This document shows, one piece after another, positions 1-6,558 of a stretch of 64,000 bases of DNA; within the stretch, counting starts at the first letter, position 1, and every line of letters starts with the position of its first letter. A program made the position numbers and the translations under genes. Origin of the DNA: Pseudomonadales bacterium (GTDB taxonomy: Bacteria; Pseudomonadota; Gammaproteobacteria; Pseudomonadales; Azotimanducaceae); the NCBI GenBank assembly GCA_029251375.1, contig JAQXDL010000049.1, positions 1 through 64,000 of the forward strand. The letters run 5' to 3'. A model generated the notes under the pieces. That model had not been told where the DNA came from, did no database searches, and saw only the letters and a program-made list of their open reading frames with translations.

Positions 1-48
1 GACACGGGGATTTTCAATCCCCTGCTCTACCGACTGAGCTATCCGGCC
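1..48 (-). tRNA. tRNA-Phe (GAA), 3' part cut off by the window edge
   Basis: On the minus strand this reads as the 5' two thirds of a tRNA: 7-base acceptor strand, TA at positions 8-9, a D-arm with the usual GCTC/GAGC stem, and an anticodon stem GGGGA/TCCCC around the loop TTGAAAA, giving anticodon GAA (phenylalanine). The variable loop, T-arm and acceptor 3' strand lie beyond the window start. A tRNA-Phe just after yggX matches, from memory, the order in Pseudomonas. Confidence 0.93.
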
Positions 49-255
49 GTACTTCAAAATTTCTGCGATCTCGATATGAAAAGAGCTCGAAACCGGTAAT
101 TGGTAGTGCTGCATAGAGAGCGCGTAGTTACTGGCTATCAGAAAGGGCGCTATTAAACCGAAGCAGGTGGCGTGAGTCAAGCTGAAAGCCGCTGAATTTG
201 GGTGAAATGCGTGTTTTGGCCGTCGTTGCTTGGTGCGTAGGCGGAGCGCTAAGTT

Positions 256-522
256 CTACAGGGGTACATATCCATCGGCGTGATCGACGGGTTTGGCGGC
301 AAGATAGTTGTCCCGTTGCTCGTTCAAGTACTTGCGAGACTCTTTGTCCATCATGTTGAGGTGTTTTTCGTTGATCAGCATAGTCTGTAGGGTTTGCCAT
401 TCTTGCCATGCTTGCTGCGAGACAGTTTCAAAAATTTCTTGCCCACGCGGACCAGGAAAGGGTGCAGCCTCTAAGCCGGGGAGTTCTTTCTTAAGCCTTG
501 CGCAATTCACCATCCGGTTCAT
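256..522 (-). CDS. yggX: YggX, probable Fe(2+)-trafficking protein
   Basis: The 88-residue protein has the YggX signature: a Cys close to the N-terminus (VNCARL), the PFPGPRGQEIF stretch, a QAWQEWQ block and the TMLINEKHLNMMD segment. YggX is a small cytosolic protein linked to protection of Fe-S clusters and iron trafficking under oxidative stress. It normally follows mutY directly, since MutY is itself an Fe-S enzyme; here the anr gene and a small unknown gene lie between mutY and yggX, all on the same strand. The ATG start gives the usual family length. Confidence 0.93.
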   Translation of the reverse strand: MNRMVNCARLKKELPGLEAAPFPGPRGQEIFETVSQQAWQEWQTLQTMLINEKHLNMMDKESRKYLNEQRDNYLAAKPVDHADGYVPL

Positions 523-784
523 AGTTTCTCTCAGTCTCTGTATTGGTTGTTTGCAATCAGTGTGTCTATCAATCGATGCGACTGACGCAAGAGATTCAAG
601 TGCAGTGCGGATTGCTGTAGACGATTTAAAAATATAATTTTACGCTATTCCTAATGTATTGCTGTAGCGATATTTTACGATCTTATTCGGTAAGCGCATG
701 ACGTCGAGAATGAAGCTGCTTAGATTCACTGATGCGCGGGTATAGATCAATTTTCCCTAACTCAGCTAGGGTCATTTTCCAACG

Positions 785-798
785 TTGATCTAAGCCAA
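785..798 (+). promoter_or_regulatory. Anr/Fnr-like box (9 of 10 positions)
   Basis: TTGATCTAAGCCAA matches the Pseudomonas-type Anr consensus TTGAT-N4-GTCAA at 9 of 10 fixed positions. A -10-like CATACT lies at 820-825, which is the spacing of a class II Fnr promoter (box centred near -41.5). That places a start near 832 on the plus strand. By base-count arithmetic about two 9/10 matches are expected by chance in a window this size, so the support comes from the -10 spacing and the anr gene 1 kb away. Confidence 0.35.
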
Positions 799-831
799 TG
801 TTTCTTGCATGTCACTACCCATACTTGCGCT

Positions 832-971
832 CAGTTAAATTCGCTGAGGTATGGATGGTAACGACGTGTAACAAGTCCAATCTATCAAAGCTCATCCTTC
901 TGTCCGTAAAACTCTCAATGACAACCTATGCCGGCATGACTCTTTGGAGTGTTTGTCGGCATTTTGGTTTT
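832..971 (+). ncRNA. Candidate Anr-controlled small RNA (speculative)
   Basis: A transcript from the Anr-like promoter at 785-825 would run about 140 nt without a plausible coding frame and reach a hairpin: ATGCCG (928-933) pairs with CGGCAT (957-962), with an inner ACTC/GAGT stem, followed by TTTGGTTTT. This layout resembles Fnr/Anr-induced sRNAs such as FnrS and PhrS in architecture only; no sequence similarity is claimed. The internal loop and interrupted T-tract make the terminator weak. Confidence 0.22.
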
Positions 972-1042
972 GAGATGATTTTTTATCTCTGTGGAAACAG
1001 TACGCAACGCTGATTAACGCCGTGCGAGACTGATGCTTTTGA

Positions 1043-1396
1043 CTATTTCTTTATCGCAGCCTGCAGTGCCTTGATAAGAGTGCGGCTGTTGGGAGAAACA
1101 AGGAATTGTACGCCAAGCTCCTGCCAGCCTTGGCAAGGCACCATTTGCATTGCCTCGCCCAGGACTATGACACGGGTTGAGATTAAGGTTAGGCCAACAA
1201 GTCTATCTAAGTCTGCACGATCAAAGCTTGCGTCAAGCTGATACAACACGACTGCGTAGTCATCTTCTTGAATTTGAGCGCAAGCTTCCGTGATGTTCTG
1301 GGCGTGATACAGGTGCGTCACGACATCACCGGTTACGAGCAGGTTGGTCACAGTCTCGAGCTGTCTTTCACTTAAATGAATAGACAATATTTTCAT
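1043..1396 (-). CDS. Small protein resembling a degenerate receiver domain, function unknown
   Basis: The 117-residue soluble protein begins MKILSI and has alternating hydrophobic strands (YAVVLYQLD, TRVIVLGEA, VQFLVS) like a CheY/receiver fold, but it lacks the acidic pair expected after strand 1 and the usual Lys near the C-terminus. If it is a receiver, it is a pseudo-receiver. It lies downstream of anr on the same strand, 368 bp away, and a perfect Anr-type box starts 35 bp before its ATG. No convincing ribosome binding site precedes the ATG. I do not recognise a specific family. Confidence 0.6.
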   Translation of the reverse strand: MKILSIHLSERQLETVTNLLVTGDVVTHLYHAQNITEACAQIQEDDYAVVLYQLDASFDRADLDRLVGLTLISTRVIVLGEAMQMVPCQGWQELGVQFLVSPNSRTLIKALQAAIKK

Positions 1397-1430
1397 AGGC
1401 CCACGCTGCGCTATCGACCCGGCTCTGTCA

Positions 1431-1444
1431 TTGATCTAAGTCAA
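1431..1444. promoter_or_regulatory. Anr/Fnr box, perfect match
   Basis: TTGATCTAAGTCAA fits TTGAT-N4-GTCAA at all ten fixed positions, the form bound by Anr/Fnr proteins when their [4Fe-4S] cluster is intact. Less than 0.1 such perfect site is expected by chance in 64 kb, and this one lies 1 kb from an anr gene. For the minus-strand gene at 1043-1396 a class II start would fall on its ATG, which is awkward; in plus orientation the TATTAG at 1467-1472 is correctly spaced. Confidence 0.6.
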
Positions 1445-1685
1445 ATTGGTTCGTGTCTTATCATAGTATTAGCGACACAGTCTGAATGGCGATTTCGAAG
1501 AGCAAGTCGTCATTTGAACTAAATCACTGCGTCTGATTTTCTGTGCTGGGCGGCTAGGCGTATCACATTTTTTGGATATTACGATTTAGCACGACCAAAG
1601 CAAGTGATGAGTGATGGTGCTAAGAGAAGATGATATTGCGACATTAAAAAAAGTCGATTTTAACATGTTTATTTCAATTGGTACG

Positions 1686-1724
1686 CCGATCGCTTTGAAT
1701 GTTGGTTCTTTGCGATCGGGTTTT
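1686..1724 (+). terminator. Terminator-like hairpin
   Basis: CCGATCGC at 1686-1693 pairs perfectly with GCGATCGG at 1712-1719 across an 18-nt loop and is followed by GTTTTAG. The T-run is on the plus-strand side only, so the hairpin would end a plus-strand transcript rather than anr (minus strand). The long loop and short T-run keep confidence low. Confidence 0.3.
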
Positions 1725-1764
1725 AGCGGGCTCTTTTGTCTAGGATCCCTAGCCTTTGGGGTGT

Positions 1765-2493
1765 TTAGCCCTCGTTGACACAATCATTGTGGGCGACAAT
1801 GCAGAGCTGATGATGATCGAGGATCTCAACCTCTTTGCCGTCAACCGCAAGAATATTTTGGCTCTGCAATCGAGTGAATATGCGACTGACTGTCTCGACA
1901 GCGAGACCTAAGTAGTTGGCAATGTCGGTTCTTGCCATCGGTAGCCTGAAAAGAGTCGCAGAGAGTTTTCGTTGTTTGCAGCGATTGGAAAGATTAAGTA
2001 GGAATGTGCCGATGCGTTCTTCAGCGGTCTTCTTGCCAAGTAGCATTTGTAACTCTTGATCCTCTCGTATCTCGCGGCTCAATAGACGGTACATATGGGC
2101 TTGCAGGTTATGAATTTTTGTAGAAAGTCTCTCAACCTGATCGAATGGGATTTCGCAAAGTGTCGATTCTTCCAGTGCTTTTGCTGTGGTTGGATGAGAC
2201 TGAGTGTCGATCGCATCTAAACCGATAAGTTCGCCAGGTAGGAAAAAGCCAACAATATGTTCTTCGCCGGATTCATCAATGCTGTAGGTTTTGAAGGCAC
2301 CGGAGCGAACTGCGTAAAGTGATTTGAATGTCTCGCCGGTACCAAAAATTTGGCCATTTTTCTTAAGTGGTTTAGCGCGCTTTATCTCAGCATCGACCGT
2401 GTCCATTTCCTCACTCGTTAGCGAATGAGGTATGCATAAGGCGCTTAGACTGCACTGTTGGCAGGAAACGGCGATCCGGGACTTGTCGTTCAT
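1765..2493 (-). CDS. anr: Fnr/Anr-type oxygen-sensing transcription regulator
   Basis: This is a 242-residue Crp/Fnr-family activator. The N-terminal cysteines C11, C14 and C20 have the spacing of E. coli Fnr C20/C23/C29, and C113 fits the fourth cluster ligand, so an O2-labile [4Fe-4S] cluster is expected. A cyclic-nucleotide-like beta-barrel (about 45-125), a dimerisation helix (about 130-160) and a C-terminal helix-turn-helix follow. The recognition helix VETVSR keeps E200, S203 and R204, which read the TTGAT half-site. It sits between mutY and yggX, an unusual place, and Anr-type boxes lie downstream at 785 and 1431. No box is visible upstream of its own start. Confidence 0.95.
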   Translation of the reverse strand: MNDKSRIAVSCQQCSLSALCIPHSLTSEEMDTVDAEIKRAKPLKKNGQIFGTGETFKSLYAVRSGAFKTYSIDESGEEHIVGFFLPGELIGLDAIDTQSHPTTAKALEESTLCEIPFDQVERLSTKIHNLQAHMYRLLSREIREDQELQMLLGKKTAEERIGTFLLNLSNRCKQRKLSATLFRLPMARTDIANYLGLAVETVSRIFTRLQSQNILAVDGKEVEILDHHQLCIVAHNDCVNEG

Positions 2494-2624
2494 GACGTGA
2501 TTTACATCCGATGACTAGTGGGATAACGCACAGATAATAACAGGTTTTCAGGTTTGCTGAACAGATGATCAAAGGTGAAATTTTTGGCGATCTAAACAAC
2601 TGCGGCTAGTGCTGTTTACGAAGG

Positions 2625-3686
2625 CTAATTCGCTAAGCGGGCCATAATCATTGTGACGGGGCGCGTTAACCCAATTTCGTTAGGGTCGTCGAGGTTGTAC
2701 CAAGCCGTGCCATGTTCGTTGATTACCATGGGGCTGCTTTTGGTTTCTATCAGTACCGGTGTGATGTCAAGATGAAAGTGGCTGAAGGTGTGCCTAAAGG
2801 GCTCTAACGACGTTCGTGTGCCTGTGATCGCTAACCGGCCTAGAACTTGATCGATGTCGTCTTGGTTTGTTTCAGGAAAGCTCCAAAGCCCACCCCATAA
2901 CCCTTGAGGCGGCCGTTTTTCTAACCAATAGTGTTTTTGTTGATTACGAATGATCAACATATGGGTTTGCTTTATGGGTATGACCTTCTTCGGTTTTTTT
3001 CCCGGAAAGTCTTTTATGACGTCTTCATTCTTTGCGCGACAGTCCAGCGTGAAGGGACAGCTATCACAATTCGGTTTGCTTCTTGTGCAACAGGTTGCGC
3101 CTAAATCCATAATCGCTTGAGTATAGTCGGCTATGCGAGATTTTGGTGTCAGGTCTTCAGCATGTTGCCACAATAACTTTGCGGTCGCGTTGTGTGCCGG
3201 CCAGCCGGCAACAGCGAAGTATCTTGCTAAAACACGCTTAACGTTGCCATCAAGGATGGTCGCTTGCTGTTTAAATGCAATGGCAAGAATGGCACCGGCG
3301 GTTGATCTGCCAATGCCGGGTAATGCTTCCAGCTCTTGCTGAGTTCGCGGGAACTCGCCGTTGAACTGCGTTTTGACCTCGATTGCGCACTTATGCAAAT
3401 TGCGTGCACGGGCATAGTAGCCGAGGCCTGTCCATAAATGCAGGACCTCATCCTGAGTTGCCTCTGCGAGCTTGTTGACGTTTGGGTAGCGTTCGATAAA
3501 TCGCAGATAATAGGGGGTAACTGTCGCCACCTGAGTCTGCTGCAACATGATTTCAGAGAGCCAAACACGATAGGCGGTTGTATCCACCTGCCAAGGCAAA
3601 TCTTTGCGGCCGTTACGGTCGAACCAGTCAAGAAGTTTGTCGCCGAAGGTTTGTGTCACAGTCAAATTTCTAGAGGGATTATTCAA
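2625..3686 (-). CDS. mutY: MutY, adenine DNA glycosylase
   Basis: MutY removes adenine mispaired with 8-oxoguanine. Seen in the 353-residue product: catalytic Glu45 in SEIMLQQTQV, the helix-hairpin-helix ALPGIGRSTAGA (121-132), catalytic Asp146 in ILDGNVKRV, the [4Fe-4S] ligands C200-X6-C207-X2-C210-X5-C216, and a C-terminal NUDIX-like domain that recognises oxoG. It starts directly after the asmA stop, so the two are probably co-transcribed. The first possible start is TTG at 3686; an in-frame GTG at 3659 would give an N-terminus closer to the E. coli protein, so the exact start is open. Confidence 0.96.
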   Translation of the reverse strand: MNNPSRNLTVTQTFGDKLLDWFDRNGRKDLPWQVDTTAYRVWLSEIMLQQTQVATVTPYYLRFIERYPNVNKLAEATQDEVLHLWTGLGYYARARNLHKCAIEVKTQFNGEFPRTQQELEALPGIGRSTAGAILAIAFKQQATILDGNVKRVLARYFAVAGWPAHNATAKLLWQHAEDLTPKSRIADYTQAIMDLGATCCTRSKPNCDSCPFTLDCRAKNEDVIKDFPGKKPKKVIPIKQTHMLIIRNQQKHYWLEKRPPQGLWGGLWSFPETNQDDIDQVLGRLAITGTRTSLEPFRHTFSHFHLDITPVLIETKSSPMVINEHGTAWYNLDDPNEIGLTRPVTMIMARLAN

Positions 3687-5927
3687 TTATTTGAATAGCC
3701 CTTTTAGAAGTTTGTCAGCCAACTCTTTGTGTTCTTCTGGCACTTTATCTTGAATAGCTTTTTCGGCTTCTTTTTTGCCTTTACGTTTCAATTCCTGCGT
3801 TGCGACATCTTGCATGATCTTTGACACCGCTTTGCTGTCCGGCTTGCACAACTCGCTTGCATCAAGGTCAAGTGAACCTTTGCAGTCAACCGGCAGCTCG
3901 ATACCCGCAAACTTCGGGTTAACAGTAAACGGCCCATTTACATCTTCTCGGAAGGTGGTGCTAACTCGGTAGTCAACGGTATTGCCGAAATAGTCGAAGC
4001 CACCTTTGCCTGAGACATCCATGTTGGTGAATGAAAATCGGAAGGATTGGTTGGCTGCTGCGCCCTTTTCGAATTTATGGTTACCCTTCAAGTTTTCAAA
4101 CGGCAGCATGTCTGGCCATTGGCTAATGCTTGATTGATTGCCAATAATCGCGTCTGTGACAGTCGCGACCTTCTTAAAGGCCGTGACATCAATGGTGCCA
4201 TTGTTAACGGTGTAGTTACTGTTGCCGGTAATAGAATTTAGTACCTCGCTCACCATGTCACCCTTAAATCGATGCTGCGTTGTGACGTCGAGAGCGCCGG
4301 TAATCGATTCGGTTGCCGCAAGACCTGCGATATCTAAAGTCGAAATCGTCAATTGCACGTCAGTAATAGGCTTTTTGCCAAGGCGTATCGCTTTGATGTT
4401 TGTTGTTAGGTCAATCGTGCCACCGTAGCCTTTCATCGTTGTACTGAGGCTCAGGCGTGGCGATTTATTATCGACCTGCAGTTTTAAATCGCTAAATTCA
4501 TATTCTTCATAGCTCAATTTGGCTAGGTTTAATGTGCCATTGAACGGCGTTTCGACCAGCATTTGCACTGGGATAATTTCACTGTCTTCAATGCTTGCTG
4601 TCGCTATAGTCGATGATGCGTTTGAGGCAGTCCCGCTAGTTGAATCGGTCGGTGTATTGCCGGCCGCGCCTGCGTTTGCTGAGTTCACTGTTGGGCTCGA
4701 TTCGATCGCTACGTCCGGTGCCATATAGCCGGTCAAGTCGATTTGATCCATGTTGAGATCGAACTGATATGAGGCAATGTTGCTGAGATTTGCCGTCAGT
4801 TTGCCTGTTAACTTGCTTTGATCGAAGGCGAGATTGAAGTTTGTTAGGGACATCAGGTCTGCTGATCCATCGAGATCAGTGGAAAGGCTGATTTGGCTCA
4901 ATGCGTCTTTGTTCGACATCGGCGGCAGTTCGATCTGTAACTTGTTGGCGACAGGTCTTGGGTCGAAATCTTTGATATCGATGTGTCCAAGTATCTGAGG
5001 CACGTTGTCCATATCGGTCACCGTCATATTGCCGCTTAGATCAATACCCATTGTATCGAGATTTAAGCTTTGAACATTCGCTGTGCCCTGCGTCGAGTTA
5101 ATAATGGCATCGATTTTTAGTGCCAAAGGGATTTGTCCGTATTCCTTTGAATCAACATCGGCGTCTATTGAAAAGGCTTTTACAGTGACAACATCAAGCT
5201 GGTCGTTGAGCATAATGGTGCCGTCAATATCTATGTCGGCGGATAGCTCTGCTTGGTTATCTTTGACTTGCAACTCGGCGGTAAGGTCTGTTGGTTGATT
5301 GGTGACAAGTGCTGTCGTCTGCAGTCGTGTGATTGAGATTTCATAGGATTCCTCTGTCTGCGCATCTTTGTAACTAATTTGTCCGTCAGTGACGCTGACT
5401 GACGCGATATTGATGCTCATGCTGCTTGCAGTGTCGGGCTCAGTCACACTATTTTGCTGTTCAGTAGCGGTGTTGTTAGTCGCTGCGGTCGTTGTGTTAG
5501 TAGTCTGCGTTGACGATTTGTTAGGTATAGATTGCGTTTTCGGTTTGCTCCAGTTTGTGTTGCCCTGTTTATCAATTTGAGCATCGATAACAAGGCCATC
5601 AACACTAAGGCCATCAATGCTAAGTTCGTTGTCGAACAGTAATGGAATAAGCGCCAAATCGACACTGGCTTGGTTCAGACTGACGATTGTTTTTTGGTTC
5701 ACTGGGTCGACCAGACTGATGCCCGTAATGTCGATAGCGATGGGTGGGAAGAATCGCCAGGTAATATCGCCATCGATAACCAATTGATTGCCGGTTTCCT
5801 CGAATACCATTTCAGATGCCTGTTGTTTGTAAGCATCGGGGTTGTCGAGCACAAAAAATAAAATGGCAACGAGTGTAATGAGAGGTAGGACGATGACTGT
5901 CCCTAAGATGATGATGAGTCGTGACAT
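3687..5927 (-). CDS. asmA: AsmA family inner-membrane-anchored protein
   Basis: AsmA-type proteins are anchored by one N-terminal helix and extend a long beta-rich groove into the periplasm; relatives (TamB, YhdP) take part in lipid transfer and outer-membrane homeostasis. The 746-residue product has an N-terminal membrane helix (about 4-27), the signature DGDITWRFFPPIAIDI near residue 53, and an AsmA C-terminal region ending in a Lys/Glu-rich tail. Two Ser/Thr/Asn-rich linkers (roughly 135-170 and 410-440) interrupt the fold. It is the first gene of a tight asmA-mutY unit. A 12-bp tandem repeat lies upstream at 5974-6012. Confidence 0.9.
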   Translation of the reverse strand: MSRLIIILGTVIVLPLITLVAILFFVLDNPDAYKQQASEMVFEETGNQLVIDGDITWRFFPPIAIDITGISLVDPVNQKTIVSLNQASVDLALIPLLFDNELSIDGLSVDGLVIDAQIDKQGNTNWSKPKTQSIPNKSSTQTTNTTTAATNNTATEQQNSVTEPDTASSMSINIASVSVTDGQISYKDAQTEESYEISITRLQTTALVTNQPTDLTAELQVKDNQAELSADIDIDGTIMLNDQLDVVTVKAFSIDADVDSKEYGQIPLALKIDAIINSTQGTANVQSLNLDTMGIDLSGNMTVTDMDNVPQILGHIDIKDFDPRPVANKLQIELPPMSNKDALSQISLSTDLDGSADLMSLTNFNLAFDQSKLTGKLTANLSNIASYQFDLNMDQIDLTGYMAPDVAIESSPTVNSANAGAAGNTPTDSTSGTASNASSTIATASIEDSEIIPVQMLVETPFNGTLNLAKLSYEEYEFSDLKLQVDNKSPRLSLSTTMKGYGGTIDLTTNIKAIRLGKKPITDVQLTISTLDIAGLAATESITGALDVTTQHRFKGDMVSEVLNSITGNSNYTVNNGTIDVTAFKKVATVTDAIIGNQSSISQWPDMLPFENLKGNHKFEKGAAANQSFRFSFTNMDVSGKGGFDYFGNTVDYRVSTTFREDVNGPFTVNPKFAGIELPVDCKGSLDLDASELCKPDSKAVSKIMQDVATQELKRKGKKEAEKAIQDKVPEEHKELADKLLKGLFK

Positions 5928-5973
5928 GGTTTAGCTACTCTCCTGCCGATATGTGTGCCGGCGTATTGCTGTT

Positions 5974-6012
5974 GTTAGTACAAGTGTTGCTACAAGTGTT
6001 ACTACAAGTGTT
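5974..6012. repeat. 12-bp tandem repeat, three units plus a partial
   Basis: Units at 5974, 5986 and 5998 follow the pattern GTTRSTACAAGT, and a decayed fourth copy continues to about 6020. The array lies in the 140-bp gap between the CNB gene stop and the asmA start, about 45-85 bp upstream of the asmA ATG, and may affect the asmA leader. Confidence 0.8.
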
Positions 6013-6067
6013 ATTAAGTTTATGATTCAGACGGTGGTTTTCAATATAAACTCGGAGCCTGTTGTCA

Positions 6068-6493
6068 CTATCTACTCGCCAGTGCCAAATTGTTTCGTGT
6101 ATAGCCACAGAGCACTTGGATAATACCTCGCGTGACTTCCTTGTTGCTCGACATAAGTTCGTACAACGATTCGCCGTCAAGACGCAGTAGGGTGCAATTC
6201 TCTACGGCTTCGACATTTGCTGTTCTCGGCTCTGGGTCCAATGCGGCAAGTTCGCCAAATACTGTACGAGTGCCGAGAACGCCTAACTCCTGGGGGCCGT
6301 CTGTGATTCGAACTTTACCATTGGCGACGATGTACATGGATGTACCGAGTTCGCCCCGGCGGATAATCGTTTCGCCCACGCCGTACTCAACAGACTCAGC
6401 TATGGTCGCAATATCCGTCAATTGTGCTTCAGGCACAGAAGAGAAAATATTAACGGATTTTAGAATCAATATTTTTTCAATGGTTAATAACAT
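6068..6493 (-). CDS. Stand-alone cyclic-nucleotide-binding domain protein
   Basis: The 141-residue protein is a single cNMP-binding (Crp-like) beta-barrel: GETIIRRGELGTSMYIVANGKVRI (two strands and a turn, from about residue 40), then the phosphate-binding cassette FGELAALDPEPRTANVEA (about 89-106) with the Glu and Arg expected for cyclic-nucleotide contact. There is no DNA-binding domain and no kinase domain. It starts 65 bp after the transporter-HEAT gene on the same strand, and multi-domain proteins that join such a transporter, HEAT repeats and a CNB domain exist, so it may be a separated regulatory module of that transporter. Confidence 0.82.
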   Translation of the reverse strand: MLLTIEKILILKSVNIFSSVPEAQLTDIATIAESVEYGVGETIIRRGELGTSMYIVANGKVRITDGPQELGVLGTRTVFGELAALDPEPRTANVEAVENCTLLRLDGESLYELMSSNKEVTRGIIQVLCGYTRNNLALASR

Positions 6494-6558
6494 TTACTGC
6501 TCGGGCGTACCTTGTTTGTGGGCATTATTATGCCAGTTTAGTGGTCCGATAGGTCAAG

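Larger units (their letters stand above)
523..1042. other. 520-bp gene-poor region between yggX and the pseudo-receiver gene
   Basis: No protein gene is supported here. A short open frame at 798-1013 (+) has no ribosome binding site, and its ATG overlaps an Fnr-like box. Visible structure: a short inverted repeat CCCT/AGGG at 755-771, the sequences GATCAA (745-750) and TTGATC (785-790) in inverted orientation, an Anr-like box at 785-798, and a terminator-like hairpin at 928-962. The possible small RNA is listed separately. Confidence 0.5.
1397..1764. other. 368-bp intergenic region with a perfect Anr box and a GC-rich hairpin
   Basis: The region between anr and the pseudo-receiver gene has no supported gene; a 65-codon minus-strand frame at 1586-1783 looks spurious because it overlaps the end of anr and has low-quality composition. 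It holds the Anr box at 1431-1444 and the hairpin at 1686-1719. In plus orientation the box has a -10-like TATTAG at 1467-1472 with class II spacing, so a plus-strand transcript from about 1479 to about 1724 is possible. Confidence 0.45.

Noticed and set aside
798..1013. 71-codon plus-strand frame
   Set aside because: No ribosome binding site, its ATG overlaps an Anr-like box, and the residue make-up is unlike a real protein.
1586..1783. 65-codon minus-strand frame next to anr
   Set aside because: It overlaps the 3' end of anr, covers a hairpin, and has no recognisable features.
5935..6180. 81-codon frame with NTCS repeats
   Set aside because: It is the 12-bp repeat and the end of the CNB gene read in another frame.
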